In this document: positions 16,626-26,262 of the stretch, piece by piece
Layout: each line of letters opens with the position of its first letter
How positions within the stretch are numbered: the first letter of the stretch is position 1
NCBI GenBank assembly: GCA_044226865.1
Contig: JBGAGE010000002.1
Location: forward strand, 434,001-498,000
Direction: 5' to 3'
DNA length: 64,000 nt
Source: TMP-86 sp044226865
Lineage (GTDB): Bacteria > Pseudomonadota > Gammaproteobacteria > Steroidobacterales > Steroidobacteraceae
Position numbers and translations under genes: made by a program
The notes under the pieces: model-generated
Told to the model about the DNA's origin: nothing
What the model saw: only the letters and a program-made list of their open reading frames with translations
Database searches by the model: none

Positions 16626-17625
16626 TGATTTCGAGCGACTCCCCGCCGATGCCGCTGGCGCGCTGCAGGCGGTCGCGCACCGCCGCCCAGCGCTCGTCCG
16701 CCGGCACTTCCTGCACCAGGATCCGGGCGCAACCCGCGCGGTCGAGCCGGCGCAGGTGGTTGTACAGGTTGTGGGCGTAGGTGTCCGGTTTCTTGCCGGC
16801 ATTCACCCAGGTCATGTAACGCCGCGTCTGCAGCGGGGGACGCAGGGCCAGCACCGCTACTTTTTCATGCCGCGCGGTGATTTCGCCGGCGCGCGCCTCG
16901 AGTTCCTCGATGGGGACGATCTCGAGCGGTGTCAGCGGCGCGTAGTGCTGCACGCGATCGCCCGGCGCGCGCGGCACCTCGCCCGCGGGCCCTTCCGCGC
17001 CCGCCAACGGGCCGACCACGGCCTGCAATTGCGAGGCGGTGATGAAGCCGGGCCGCAGCAACCGCGGCGTGTCGTTCAGGCAGGAAACGATGGTGGATTC
17101 CAGGCCGATCAGGGATTCACCGCCATCCAGCACCATGGGGAGTTCGTCACCGAATTCCTCGCGCACGTGCTCGGGCCGGGTCGGGCTGAGCCGCCCGTAG
17201 CGATTCGCGGATGGCGCCGCGATGCCGCCGCCGAAGGCGGTCAGCAATTGTTGCGCCATGGGATGCGAGGGCACGCGGATGCCGATGCTCGCCTGCCCGC
17301 CCGTGACCAGGTCATTGACGTTGTCGGCCTTGGGATAGATCAGCGTCAACGGGCCCGGCCAGAATTCCTCGGCCAGCTTGCGGGCGCTCTCAGGAATCTC
17401 CTTGACCCAACGGTGCAGGTAACGGGGATCGTCGAGGTGCACGATCACGGGGTGATCGGGCGGACGGCCTTTCAATTCGAATATCTTGCGCACTGCGGCA
17501 GGATCCGCGGCATTGGCGCCCAGGCCGTAAACGGTTTCGGTTGGAAAGGCGACGAGGTTGCCGGCGCGCAACGTCTGCACTGCTTCTTCGATCAATGTCT
17601 GGGGGGCTCGTACCACGCGCGACAT
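16615..17625 (-). CDS. L-threonylcarbamoyladenylate synthase, long Sua5 form
   Basis: The enzyme uses threonine, bicarbonate and ATP to form threonylcarbamoyl-AMP for the tRNA t6A37 modification. It has 336 residues: a YrdC domain (about 10-200; AFPTETVYGLGANA, KGRPPDHPVIVH, APSANRYGRLSPT) and a C-terminal Sua5 domain (about 215-336; GDRVQHYAPLTPLEIV). The two-domain form is longer than E. coli TsaC (190). It lies 21 bases after the outer-membrane protein gene and overlaps the decarboxylase gene by 11 bases. Confidence 0.93.
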   Translation of the reverse strand: MSRVVRAPQTLIEEAVQTLRAGNLVAFPTETVYGLGANAADPAAVRKIFELKGRPPDHPVIVHLDDPRYLHRWVKEIPESARKLAEEFWPGPLTLIYPKADNVNDLVTGGQASIGIRVPSHPMAQQLLTAFGGGIAAPSANRYGRLSPTRPEHVREEFGDELPMVLDGGESLIGLESTIVSCLNDTPRLLRPGFITASQLQAVVGPLAGAEGPAGEVPRAPGDRVQHYAPLTPLEIVPIEELEARAGEITARHEKVAVLALRPPLQTRRYMTWVNAGKKPDTYAHNLYNHLRRLDRAGCARILVQEVPADERWAAVRDRLQRASGIGGESLEISAA

Positions 17626-17646
17626 GATATCAAGAGTTGCACGGTG

Positions 17647-18876
17647 CTACCGCTGCAGCTTGAAGCGATAGCGCGCGCCAACCTGGAACTGCGTCTCGGA
17701 AATGCCCGTCGGTAACGCCAGCAAAGCGCGCGGCGGAAAGGAGCTGTGTACTTGTTGCCATTCGCCGACGGCTTGCCAATGCAGTCCGAACTCGTACGAG
17801 ACGGCCAGCGTCAACCCGCGCCCGTCGTCATTGGCCGGCGGCCCACCGTAGCCGCTGCGTGCCTCATGGGTCGAAAAATGATCATGGCGCACCGTCGCCC
17901 GCAGCGCACCCCACTGCCGGCTGACCAGGACGAACCAGGACCTGAAGTACTCGGCGAATTGCTGGCCGGGCTCATCGAGCGGACCGATGATGGTGCGGCC
18001 CTGCATGGCTTGGGAAATCAGCGTCCAGCGATCGTCCGGCTCGACACGCACGCCCGCGGTGGTGAATTGCGTGCGCCATGCCTGGTCGTAGGTGCTGGTG
18101 GCGCCCGGGTCGGCGCGATTGTCGTAGCGCAGGATGCGGAATTCGAGCATCTCGTGATGCCGCCAGGTCAGGCCTGCGTAGTAACCGGGGCGGCCGTCGA
18201 ATTCACGGTAGTAACTCTCGCGTGGCCGGCCCAAGCCGCCGAACAGCGTGGACTGGCGGTCATTCATGCTCCAGCCGCGGATCGCGATCATGTCCCCGGC
18301 AGGGTCGTTCCAACCGTACACGCCGGCGGTGAACGCGAGGTCCCCGGCGTAGCCGCGGCTCGCGCCGAGCCAGCGCGTCTCGAATTCCGTGCCGATGATG
18401 CGGATCTCCTCGCCCAGCCAGGAGTTGATGGCCGAGGAGGAGATCGAATAGGGCGTCGTCCAGCCGATGGCGCGGTTCTCGAGCGATGCGGGCAGGTGAA
18501 ACGCGCCGATGCGCCACTTGTAGCGCACGGGCCCGGTCGGAAAAGGACGCCTTTCGAACCACACTTCCGTCAGATCCACGGGGTGCTTGTCCGGGTCTGC
18601 GTAACTGCCGCCCACCGCGTTGAAGGTCCAGGTATCACTCAAGCGATAGCGTCCCGACAACAGCACGCGGCCGATACGCAGCCCATCGTGCTCGGGGTCG
18701 AAGCGCAGGCGCCCGTCGCCGCCGTAGATGTACGAGGTGGCGCCATCGGCATGGACGGCGCGCAGATCGAACAAACCCTGCAATTCGAAACGATCGCCGG
18801 CGCTGGCGACGCCCGAGAACACGCCGCAGGCGCAGGCCAGCAATCCCAGATGAATTGTCCGTGCGAGGGTGGCCAT
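17647..18876 (-). CDS. Outer-membrane beta-barrel protein, porin-like
   Basis: A 409-residue protein with signal peptide MATLARTIHLGLLACACGVFSGVASAG. It is followed by many short alternating strands rich in aromatic residues at strand ends, such as YYAGLTWRHHEMLEFRILRYDN and SRQWGALRATVRHDHF. It ends in QVGARYRFKLQR, a barrel-like last strand without the classic terminal Phe. No family is recognised with certainty. Its ATG overlaps the stop of the cupredoxin gene (TGATG), so the two are translationally coupled and probably act together. Confidence 0.72.
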   Translation of the reverse strand: MATLARTIHLGLLACACGVFSGVASAGDRFELQGLFDLRAVHADGATSYIYGGDGRLRFDPEHDGLRIGRVLLSGRYRLSDTWTFNAVGGSYADPDKHPVDLTEVWFERRPFPTGPVRYKWRIGAFHLPASLENRAIGWTTPYSISSSAINSWLGEEIRIIGTEFETRWLGASRGYAGDLAFTAGVYGWNDPAGDMIAIRGWSMNDRQSTLFGGLGRPRESYYREFDGRPGYYAGLTWRHHEMLEFRILRYDNRADPGATSTYDQAWRTQFTTAGVRVEPDDRWTLISQAMQGRTIIGPLDEPGQQFAEYFRSWFVLVSRQWGALRATVRHDHFSTHEARSGYGGPPANDDGRGLTLAVSYEFGLHWQAVGEWQQVHSSFPPRALLALPTGISETQFQVGARYRFKLQR

Positions 18877-19586
18877 CAGTAGGCATCCCATCCGTCAGGA
18901 TGTTGACGTGACGCCGGCCAGTTGCGCGTGGCCCCGATCAGGCGAAAATCGACGCGCACCGACAGGCCCGCCCCGACCTCGACCTCTTTCGACAGCGCGC
19001 GCGCCTCATCGGTGATGGCCGGGCTCCACACCTGAACCCGATAACGCCCCGCGGGCAAATCCTCGAATTGCACCTCGCCTTCGGCGCCGGTCCTGGCGGC
19101 GTGCGGTGTGTCGGCGACGAAGATGTAACCCACCATCGTGTCGTGGATGTTGCAGCCCAGGACCACCACGCCCGGCTGGTCGAAGACGATCGGGGAATGC
19201 ACCTCGCCCCGATACAGTGGCAACTGGAAACGGCGGGCGGGCGAGAAGGAATAGACCTGATGGCTGACGGTATCGCTGTTGGGAAACTCGACCGGCGTGC
19301 CTGCTTCCACCACCAGGATCTGGGGCACGAAGGCCTTGTTTACCTGATCCATGACGGCGGGCTTGCGCGGACCGGCGGACCGGACTGGGCCATCCAGGCG
19401 CGTGGCGGTCGCCACGGCCCCGGCCACGGGCTGGCGATCTGCGGTGCGCAGGCCGATGGTGAGTTCGGTGCCGGCGTGCGCGCCGCAAGGCGCGGACAGC
19501 CAGGTGATCAGCAGGGAGGGAAGGAGGAAGCCGCGACGCCGCGAAGCGTGAACCGCGTCACGGGCGCGCTTCGCCGGCAGCCGCAT
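18876..19586 (-). CDS. Periplasmic cupredoxin (methylamine-utilisation-protein-like)
   Basis: About 236 residues from ATG 19586. An N-terminal signal (RRRGFLLPSLLITWLSAPCGAHAG) precedes a cupredoxin domain. Type 1 copper ligands are visible: histidine in SDTVSHQVYS, then LGCNIHDTMVGYIFV, giving the plastocyanin-type H...C-x3-H...M set. A carboxypeptidase-regulatory-like beta region follows (GEVQFEDLPAGRYRVQVWSP). Relatives are often annotated as methylamine utilisation proteins, but no amine dehydrogenase genes are present. An ATG at 19634 would overlap the protease gene by 77 bases; the chosen start leaves 29. Confidence 0.82.
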   Translation of the reverse strand: MRLPAKRARDAVHASRRRGFLLPSLLITWLSAPCGAHAGTELTIGLRTADRQPVAGAVATATRLDGPVRSAGPRKPAVMDQVNKAFVPQILVVEAGTPVEFPNSDTVSHQVYSFSPARRFQLPLYRGEVHSPIVFDQPGVVVLGCNIHDTMVGYIFVADTPHAARTGAEGEVQFEDLPAGRYRVQVWSPAITDEARALSKEVEVGAGLSVRVDFRLIGATRNWPASRQHPDGWDAY

Positions 19587-22530
19587 CCAAGGCGCTGCGC
19601 GACCAGGTGCCGTCCATTTGGCGCTTGAGTTCATAGGCGGGCCAGTAATGCTTGTCCAGCTTGAGCGTGATCACATCCACCTGTCCATTCCAGGCGACCG
19701 TCTTCAACCGGACGGAGGCGCGATCGCTCTTGCCACGCACCGCTGCGATGAATGCGTCCAAATCATGCGTGGGTCGACCGTCCACTTCCGTGATGCGCCG
19801 CCCAGCATATAAACCATAACGTGTCGCCGGCGACCCATAATAGAAATACGCGACGAATACCCCGTCCAGCTCGATGCCGCGCTGTGCCGCCATCGGGCGA
19901 TGCGGGGCCTGCAGCGTCGCGCCGGCCCACATGACCACGCGCTCGAGATCCCGGCCATCGAGGGCCACGGTATCGATGGGCAGGGTCTTTTCCGCCCCGT
20001 CCCGCCAGATGGTGAGGCTCACCGTGGGCTTCTGCACGGCGTGCTCCACTTCGCGAAACCGGGTGACGATGCGCCCGTCCACGGCAAGGATCAGGTCGCC
20101 CGCCTGCAAGGCCGCGGCCGCGGGCGACCCCGCCACCGGGCGATCCACGGAGAGAACCTGGCGATGCTCGGCATCGTGGTCCTCGATCCGGTGTACCCAG
20201 GCATCGGGCAAGCCGAGCTTGCGCGCGCTGGCCAGCGGCTGCAGGTCGAACTCCGCCTCCAATGAATACAGCGGCCGGCCACCCGCGACCACATCGATCA
20301 TCTCGGCCACCAACTCCGCCGGCACGCCGCGATTGACCTGCTGCAAGGTGCGCTGGGACTCATAGGCGAAGCTCGACCACAGCGCCTGCACCTCGCCGCG
20401 CTCGTTGGCGAGCACGCCGTCGTAATCGTGCGGCGGATTGACCAGGCTCACGACCTCGAGGTTCGAATCGGAGAAGCGCAGCGTGCTGGACAACGGAAAG
20501 GCGACCGCATCCACGCTCGACACCTGCGTCTTCTGCGACATCAGCTTCAAGTCATCGCGCAGGCCGATGGCCCATACATCATCGCCGGAACGCAACTCCT
20601 TGCTCGACAACATGGCGGCACGAACCGGCGTGTCGCCGATGGAGGCCGGGTCGTAGGCGATCATCGCCAGGTTGTGCAGCGGATGGACGAAGACCACACG
20701 GCCGGGCACTTCCACGGTGCCGCCGAAGGTGAGATGGATGTCGCCCATCGACACCGGCACGGTGTTGCGGTCGACCACCACGAGGCCGCGCCGCGGATCC
20801 ACGATCACGCCCGTGCCGTGGTAGTGCTTCTCGGTGACGCCGGACACCGAATACGGCATGTCGAAACCGACCATCACCAGCGAGGGCGCGAGCCGGTCGA
20901 CGCGGCGGTCGCCGCTGCTGGCAAAATGCGTCGCGGCCGGCGCGGACGGTGCCGCGGCGGGCGGCGCGGGCAGCGGCATGCACGGCCATACGCCGAGTTG
21001 ATCGTTGCGGCGGCAGGTGCTGGCCGGGAACCAACGGCGATCGATGCGCACCACCTTGAGTTGCACCGAGCGCGGATCTTCCAGCGTCACGTAGCGGACC
21101 GTGGCACGGGCACCGTCGGCAAGGCCCTGCATCGCGGCAAGGAAATCAGCCAGGGTGTCGGTGGTCTTGCCATTGAAGGCGCTGATGAGCGCGGCGCGCG
21201 GAATGCCGGCGCTGCCGAACACATAGCCGGGATTGGCCACGTACACACCCTTGATGGGCAGGTTGAAATGCCGGGCCTGCTGGTAGGACAGGGTGTGCAC
21301 CACGGCCTCGCCGAATTCGAGATACTCGCTCGCGGTGATCGCATGCAGGTCCTGCACCGCCAGCGAGCGTGTGAGCGTTTCGCCGCCGCGTTGCACCTCC
21401 ACCCGGACGGGCTTGCCCACATGCGAATCGAGCATGTCTTCCAGGGAGAAGAACTCCGGAATCGGACGCCCCTCGATGCCCGTGAGGATGTCCCCGGGCG
21501 CGAGCACGCCGTCGGCATTGGTGCCCGGCTGCACCTCGGCGACCACCAGCATGCCGGTGAGCTTGGGAAAACCCTTGCGCATGGCCGCTTCCAGCTCCGC
21601 TGACAAGCCCAGCCGCCGCAACTCATCATAAGGCGTGTAACGGAACACCGTCGCCAGCGTGCCGCGCGGCACTGCCTGGCCCGCCTTGATGAATCCCAGC
21701 GCGCGCGTCACCGCCGTGAGCGGCAGGTAGAAGCTCGAGGCCGCATCGGTGGCGCCGCCGGCATTCAGGGCGATTACCCTGCCCTCGACGTCGATCACCG
21801 GCGAGCCGGAGGATCCGCCCGAGGTGCCGGAGGCAGCCTGGAAATAAAACGTGTTGAAGTCGTTGTATTTGCCGTAGCCGTACTCGGGTGCCTCGCGGTC
21901 CAGGCGCGCCAGCGTCCCCGACAGGATCGACAGTTGCTCGCCGGCGTCGTTGCCGATGACACGGATCTCACGGCCCACCACCGCGCCCTGCGGATACAGC
22001 GGCAGTTGCGCCGGCTGGATGAAACGCAGCTTCTTGGGGTCGTAGCGGTAGATGCCGAAATCGTGCACCGGGTCGAAGTACACCGGATACAGCTGCACCT
22101 CCTCACGGTTCTGGAAGGTGGCCTGTGCGCTCACCGGCCCGGGCGTCACCACGTGCCGGTTGGTGAGGATCAAGCCACGCTCGGAATCGATGACAAAGCC
22201 CGTGGCCTGCGCCGTGCTGTTCCATTCGGTGTCGAAGGCGCGCGCCGCATCGATCTGGATGGTGACCACGCCGCTGGCGATGTTCTCGATGGTCTGCGCC
22301 CAGGTGGCCGCGGGCTTGGGTACGGCCGTAGGTGCGGCGGGTGGCACGGCAATGGCGGGCGCGGCGCGGCGCGGCGGCGGCGGAGCCACGGGCTCGGTGG
22401 GCGCTGGCGCGGCGGGCGTCACCACGGCGGCGTGCGCAGTGGCATCGGCAGCCTGCGTGGGATGGCCTGCGAGCGTCAGCAACAGGCAGGCGATCACCGG
22501 GCCGGACACAAAACGCGCGTGAGCCATCAT
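19558..22530 (-). CDS. Tandem HtrA-type protease/PDZ protein (Nma111-like)
   Basis: A 990-residue exported protein. A signal peptide (ARFVSGPVIACLLLTLAGHPTQAAD) and an Ala/Pro-rich linker (to about 75) precede a trypsin-like domain. Its triad is visible: TNRHVVT (His), HDFGIYRYD (Asp) and GTSGGSSGSPVID (Ser). PDZ domains follow (about 330-420). From about residue 545 the layout repeats as a second protease-like domain, but His is replaced (VVDRNTVPVS) and the serine motif is lost, then more PDZ-like sequence (about 800-980). This duplicated active/inactive architecture is that of fungal Nma111 and its bacterial relatives. It starts nine bases after dgkA. Confidence 0.86.
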   Translation of the reverse strand: MMAHARFVSGPVIACLLLTLAGHPTQAADATAHAAVVTPAAPAPTEPVAPPPPRRAAPAIAVPPAAPTAVPKPAATWAQTIENIASGVVTIQIDAARAFDTEWNSTAQATGFVIDSERGLILTNRHVVTPGPVSAQATFQNREEVQLYPVYFDPVHDFGIYRYDPKKLRFIQPAQLPLYPQGAVVGREIRVIGNDAGEQLSILSGTLARLDREAPEYGYGKYNDFNTFYFQAASGTSGGSSGSPVIDVEGRVIALNAGGATDAASSFYLPLTAVTRALGFIKAGQAVPRGTLATVFRYTPYDELRRLGLSAELEAAMRKGFPKLTGMLVVAEVQPGTNADGVLAPGDILTGIEGRPIPEFFSLEDMLDSHVGKPVRVEVQRGGETLTRSLAVQDLHAITASEYLEFGEAVVHTLSYQQARHFNLPIKGVYVANPGYVFGSAGIPRAALISAFNGKTTDTLADFLAAMQGLADGARATVRYVTLEDPRSVQLKVVRIDRRWFPASTCRRNDQLGVWPCMPLPAPPAAAPSAPAATHFASSGDRRVDRLAPSLVMVGFDMPYSVSGVTEKHYHGTGVIVDPRRGLVVVDRNTVPVSMGDIHLTFGGTVEVPGRVVFVHPLHNLAMIAYDPASIGDTPVRAAMLSSKELRSGDDVWAIGLRDDLKLMSQKTQVSSVDAVAFPLSSTLRFSDSNLEVVSLVNPPHDYDGVLANERGEVQALWSSFAYESQRTLQQVNRGVPAELVAEMIDVVAGGRPLYSLEAEFDLQPLASARKLGLPDAWVHRIEDHDAEHRQVLSVDRPVAGSPAAAALQAGDLILAVDGRIVTRFREVEHAVQKPTVSLTIWRDGAEKTLPIDTVALDGRDLERVVMWAGATLQAPHRPMAAQRGIELDGVFVAYFYYGSPATRYGLYAGRRITEVDGRPTHDLDAFIAAVRGKSDRASVRLKTVAWNGQVDVITLKLDKHYWPAYELKRQMDGTWSRSALDAAAGEARP

Positions 22531-22539
22531 GAAAGCTTC

Positions 22540-22908
22540 CTAGTGATCCTTGAGTACGAGCAGCCAGATGACGGCCAGAAGCACGAAGCTCAGCAGCACC
22601 GCCGCCGAGCCCATGTCCTTGGCCATGCCGGCCAGCGGATGTCGCTCGGTCCCGCTTCGATCCACCACGGCTTCCACCGCGCTGTTGAGGATTTCGACGA
22701 TGAGCACCAGCAACATGGGCGCGACCAGCAGCGCGCGCTCCACGCCATTGCGTCCCAGGTACAACCCCCCCGGTATGACGGCCAACGCCAGCAACAGTTC
22801 CTGGCGGAACGCGGCTTCTTCGCGGTAGGCATGCGCCAATCCCTGCAGCGAGTATCCAAACGCGCGCAGGATGCGCGTCAGGCCGGTGGGCTTGTGACGG
22901 TCGATCAT
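22540..22908 (-). CDS. dgkA: Diacylglycerol kinase
   Basis: A 122-residue inner-membrane enzyme with three helices that phosphorylates diacylglycerol released during membrane-derived glucan or lipid turnover. The family signature is seen as EEAAFRQELLLAL and VEILNSAVEAVVDR (catalytic glutamate and Asn). Length matches E. coli DgkA (122). It lies 31 bases downstream of gcvPB and nine before the protease gene, so it may be read from the gcv operon. Confidence 0.95.
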   Translation of the reverse strand: MIDRHKPTGLTRILRAFGYSLQGLAHAYREEAAFRQELLLALAVIPGGLYLGRNGVERALLVAPMLLVLIVEILNSAVEAVVDRSGTERHPLAGMAKDMGSAAVLLSFVLLAVIWLLVLKDH

Positions 22909-22939
22909 CGAGCGGCTTGGGGGTGAATTCGAGGGCCGA

Positions 22940-24451
22940 TTATGCCGGGGGCTTCCAGGTCAGATCCAACTGTCTGGCGGCACGCACATCGTCCAGGCGC
23001 CGCAGCGGCATTGTATGCGGTGCGCCCTTGAGTTGCTCGGGCTCGCTCTGCGCTTCGCGCAGGATGGCGGCCATGGCGGCGACGAAGCCGTCCAGGTCCT
23101 GCAGACATTCGGTCTCGGTGGGTTCGATCAACAGGCACTCGGGCACCAGCAGCGGGAAGTACGTGGTAGGCGCATGATACCCATGATCCAGCAGCCGCTT
23201 TGCGACATCCATCGCAGTGACGTTGAACTCACGGTTCTGTGGCTTGAGCGTGATGATGAACTCATGGCTGGCGCGGCGCCGCGGATAAGCCGGTTCATAG
23301 CCGAGCTCGCGCAGCCGCGCGAGCAGGTAATTGGCATTCAGGGCGGCAAATTCCGCCACCCGCACCAGCCCCTCGCGCCCCAACATGCGCATGTAGACGA
23401 AGGCTCGCAGGTTGACCCCGGCATTGCCCATGAAGGCCGACAGCCGGCCGATCGTCTGCGGGACATCCCGCTCCGTCGCCCAGCGGTAGCCTGTTTCCTC
23501 CTTGAGCACCAACGGCACCGGCAGGAAGGGCGCGAGCCGCGCCGCCACGCCCACGGCCCCGGAGCCCGGCCCGCCGCCGCCATGCGGCGTGGAGAAGGTC
23601 TTGTGCAGGTTCATGTGGATGACATCAAATCCCATGTCCCCCGGCCGGACCTTGCCCAGGATGGCGTTGAGATTCGCGCCGTCGTAATACAACAAGCCGC
23701 CGGCGGCGTGCACGATGCGCCGCACCTCCTCGATGCCACGTTCGAACACACCCAGCGTGGAAGGGTTGGTGAGCATGATGCCGGCCGTCTGCGGGCCCAC
23801 CGCGGCCTTCAGCGCCTCGATGTCCACATCGCCGTCGGCATTGCTGGGTATCTCACGCACCTTGCAGCCGCACATGCTGGCGGTGGCGGGATTGGTGCCG
23901 TGGGCGGCCTCGGGCACGATGATCTCATTGCGCGCGAGGTCCCCGCGGGCGCGATGATACGCGCGGATCATCGCCACGCCCGCGAATTCGCCCTGCGCAC
24001 CGGCCATGGGTGTGAGGCTCACCGCCTGCATGCCCGTGACTTCCTTCAGCATCTCCTGCAGTTCGAACATGCAGGCGAGGAAGCCCTGGCCGTGGCTCTC
24101 GGGCCCGAGCGGATGCCGGTTCAGGAACCCGGGAAGCATCGCCAGCTGATTACAGGCCTTGGGGTTGTACTTCATCGTGCAGGAGCCCAGCGGGTACACA
24201 TGCGTGTCGATGGAGAAGTTCATCTGCGACAGGCGCGTGAAGTGCCGCACGACCTGCAGCTCGGAGACCTCCGGCAACAGCGGTGGCGAGCGGCGGCGCA
24301 GCGCGGCGGGGATCGCGGCCGCACCGGGCACCTCTTGCACCCATTGCGCCGGCGCATGGCGGCCGGGACGGCCCAGTTCGAAGATGACCGGTTCGCGCGC
24401 CGGCGGCGCGCTGTTCGTGTTGCCGGCATTCATGGTGTTCAAGGTGTTCAT
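22940..24451 (-). CDS. gcvPB: Glycine dehydrogenase (decarboxylating) subunit 2
   Basis: The PLP-bearing half of the split P-protein, which decarboxylates glycine and passes the methylamine group to lipoyl-GcvH. It has 503 residues. The PLP lysine lies in HMNLHKTFSTPHGGGGPGSG. Other landmarks are YPLGSCTMKYNPK and PEAAHGTNPATASM. The N-terminus (NTLNTMNAGNTNS) is low complexity, and ATG at residue 7 is an alternative start. It sits 24 bases after gcvPA. Confidence 0.96.
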   Translation of the reverse strand: MNTLNTMNAGNTNSAPPAREPVIFELGRPGRHAPAQWVQEVPGAAAIPAALRRRSPPLLPEVSELQVVRHFTRLSQMNFSIDTHVYPLGSCTMKYNPKACNQLAMLPGFLNRHPLGPESHGQGFLACMFELQEMLKEVTGMQAVSLTPMAGAQGEFAGVAMIRAYHRARGDLARNEIIVPEAAHGTNPATASMCGCKVREIPSNADGDVDIEALKAAVGPQTAGIMLTNPSTLGVFERGIEEVRRIVHAAGGLLYYDGANLNAILGKVRPGDMGFDVIHMNLHKTFSTPHGGGGPGSGAVGVAARLAPFLPVPLVLKEETGYRWATERDVPQTIGRLSAFMGNAGVNLRAFVYMRMLGREGLVRVAEFAALNANYLLARLRELGYEPAYPRRRASHEFIITLKPQNREFNVTAMDVAKRLLDHGYHAPTTYFPLLVPECLLIEPTETECLQDLDGFVAAMAAILREAQSEPEQLKGAPHTMPLRRLDDVRAARQLDLTWKPPA

Positions 24452-24475
24452 GGCCTCTCGCCTCTTGACGCCGCC

Positions 24476-25846
24476 TCAGCCGCCGGCGCCGTCGTGCAGG
24501 ACGCGGCGCAGGGCCTTCGCATAGGTGTCGATGTCGTCCGACGTCTTGGTTTCGGTGGCGCATACCAGTAGCGAATGCCCGAGCTCGGGAAAATCCTGCG
24601 ACAGGTCCAGTCCACCGAGCACGCCGTGCCGCGCCAGCGCGTGCAACACCGGCGCCACCGGCGCATCGAGCAGCAGCACGGCTTCATGGAAGCGCGGCGC
24701 CTCGAAGGCCAACCGCACGCCGGGAATGGCGCACAGGGCAGCGGTGAGCGCGTGCGCGCGCTGCAGGCAGGCATCGGCCACGCGGCGCAAGCCGGCCGCA
24801 CCCATCAGGCTCATGTACACCGTGGCGGCGGTCACCAGCAGGCCCTGGTTGGTGCAGATGTTGGAGGTGGCCTTGCCGCGGCGGATGTGCTGCTCGCGCG
24901 CCTGCAGCGTGAGCGTGAACCCGGGCCGGCCTTCGATGTCGACGGTACGGCCGACGATGCGGCCTGGCATCTGCCGCACATGCGCCATGCGCGTGGTCAT
25001 GAAGCCGAAATAGGGACCGCCGGAGGACAACGGCACGCCCAGCGGCTGCCCCTCGCCACAGACGATGTCCGCACCGCTCTCGCCCCAGGAGCCCGGCGCT
25101 TCCAGCAACGCCAAGGAGATCGGATTCACCACGGCGATCACCAGCATCTTGTGGCGGTGCGCCCAGTCGGTGAGCGCGTGCACGTCCTCGAGATTGCCGA
25201 GGAAATTCGGCTGCTGGATCACCAGTGCCGCATGCGCGCCGCCGGCGAAGGGCTCGAGCGCCGCCAGCGGCGTGCAGCCCGAGCGCGGGTCCATCGCGAC
25301 CGGCTCGAACACGATGTCCTGATTGCCCGCGATCGCCCGGGCCACCGAGAGGTAGGTGGGATGCAGCGTACGCGGCACCAGGATGCGGCGCGAACCCGAG
25401 CGGCTGGCGCGCACCGCCATGAGGCTGGCCTCGGCCAGCGCCGATGCGCCGTCGTAGAGCGACGCATTGGAAACGTCCATCCCGGTGAGGTTGGCCATCA
25501 TGGTCTGGAATTCGTAGATCAGCTGCAGCGTGCCCTGGCTGGCCTCCGCCTGGTACGGCGTGTAGGCGGAATAGAACTCGCCGCGCGTGGCGATGGCCCA
25601 TACCGGCGCGGGAATATAGTGCTCATAGGCACCAGCGCCAATGAAGTTCAGGACACCGGCATCCGCCGCCGCTCGCTCGCCCATCAACCGCTGCATCTGC
25701 ATTTCCGGCATGGCCGGTGGCACGCCGTCCAGCGCGTGGATCTTCAGGTGCGCGGGAATCTCATCGAACAGATCGGCAAGTTGCCGCACGCCGATGGCGG
25801 CCAGCATGCTGTCCACGTCCTCGGGCGTATGCGGAATGTAGGACAT
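24476..25846 (-). CDS. gcvPA: Glycine dehydrogenase (decarboxylating) subunit 1
   Basis: The N-terminal half of the split P-protein, 456 residues from ATG 25846, beginning MSYIPHTPEDVDSMLAAIGV. Family landmarks are FIGAGAYEHYIPAPVWAIATRGEFYSAYTPYQAEASQG (cofactor pocket region), NASLYDGASALAEA and SGGPYFGFMTTR. It pairs with gcvPB; E. coli has the fused GcvP instead. It lies four bases after gcvH. Confidence 0.96.
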   Translation of the reverse strand: MSYIPHTPEDVDSMLAAIGVRQLADLFDEIPAHLKIHALDGVPPAMPEMQMQRLMGERAAADAGVLNFIGAGAYEHYIPAPVWAIATRGEFYSAYTPYQAEASQGTLQLIYEFQTMMANLTGMDVSNASLYDGASALAEASLMAVRASRSGSRRILVPRTLHPTYLSVARAIAGNQDIVFEPVAMDPRSGCTPLAALEPFAGGAHAALVIQQPNFLGNLEDVHALTDWAHRHKMLVIAVVNPISLALLEAPGSWGESGADIVCGEGQPLGVPLSSGGPYFGFMTTRMAHVRQMPGRIVGRTVDIEGRPGFTLTLQAREQHIRRGKATSNICTNQGLLVTAATVYMSLMGAAGLRRVADACLQRAHALTAALCAIPGVRLAFEAPRFHEAVLLLDAPVAPVLHALARHGVLGGLDLSQDFPELGHSLLVCATETKTSDDIDTYAKALRRVLHDGAGG

Positions 25847-25850
25847 GCCC

Positions 25851-26243
25851 TCATCCCTGCTCGTCGAGGAGTTGCCGGTACGCGGCGGCATCCATCACGC
25901 CGCCGGCGTCGGCGCCATCGGCCGGCGTCACGCGCATCAGCCAGCCCTCGCCGTAGGGATCCTGGTTCAGCAGTTCCGGCGTGTCGGCCAGGCGCGCATT
26001 GCTTTCGCTGACCTCGCCACTCACCGGGCTGTAGACATCGGACGCGGCCTTCACCGATTCGACCACCGCACAAGCCTCGCCCTCGATCAGCCGCCGCTTG
26101 GGCGCGGGCACGTCGACGAATACGAGGTCGCCGAGCGCGGACTGGGCGTGATCAGTGATGCCCACCTCCACCCGGCCGTCCGGCAGGCGACGAATCCATT
26201 CGTGGCTCTTGGTGTATTGCAATCCTTCCGGCACCTTGCTCAT
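25851..26243 (-). CDS. gcvH: Glycine cleavage system H protein
   Basis: The lipoyl carrier that shuttles the aminomethyl group between the P, T and L proteins. It has 130 residues. The lipoylated lysine is in CAVVESVKAASDVYSPVSG (near residue 65). It starts YTKSHEWIRRLPDG after a short leader, and ends with the typical ADGADAGGVMDAAAYRQLL. It lies between gcvT and gcvPA. Confidence 0.97.
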   Translation of the reverse strand: MSKVPEGLQYTKSHEWIRRLPDGRVEVGITDHAQSALGDLVFVDVPAPKRRLIEGEACAVVESVKAASDVYSPVSGEVSESNARLADTPELLNQDPYGEGWLMRVTPADGADAGGVMDAAAYRQLLDEQG

Positions 26244-26262
26244 GGACGAAAGCTCCTCGCTG

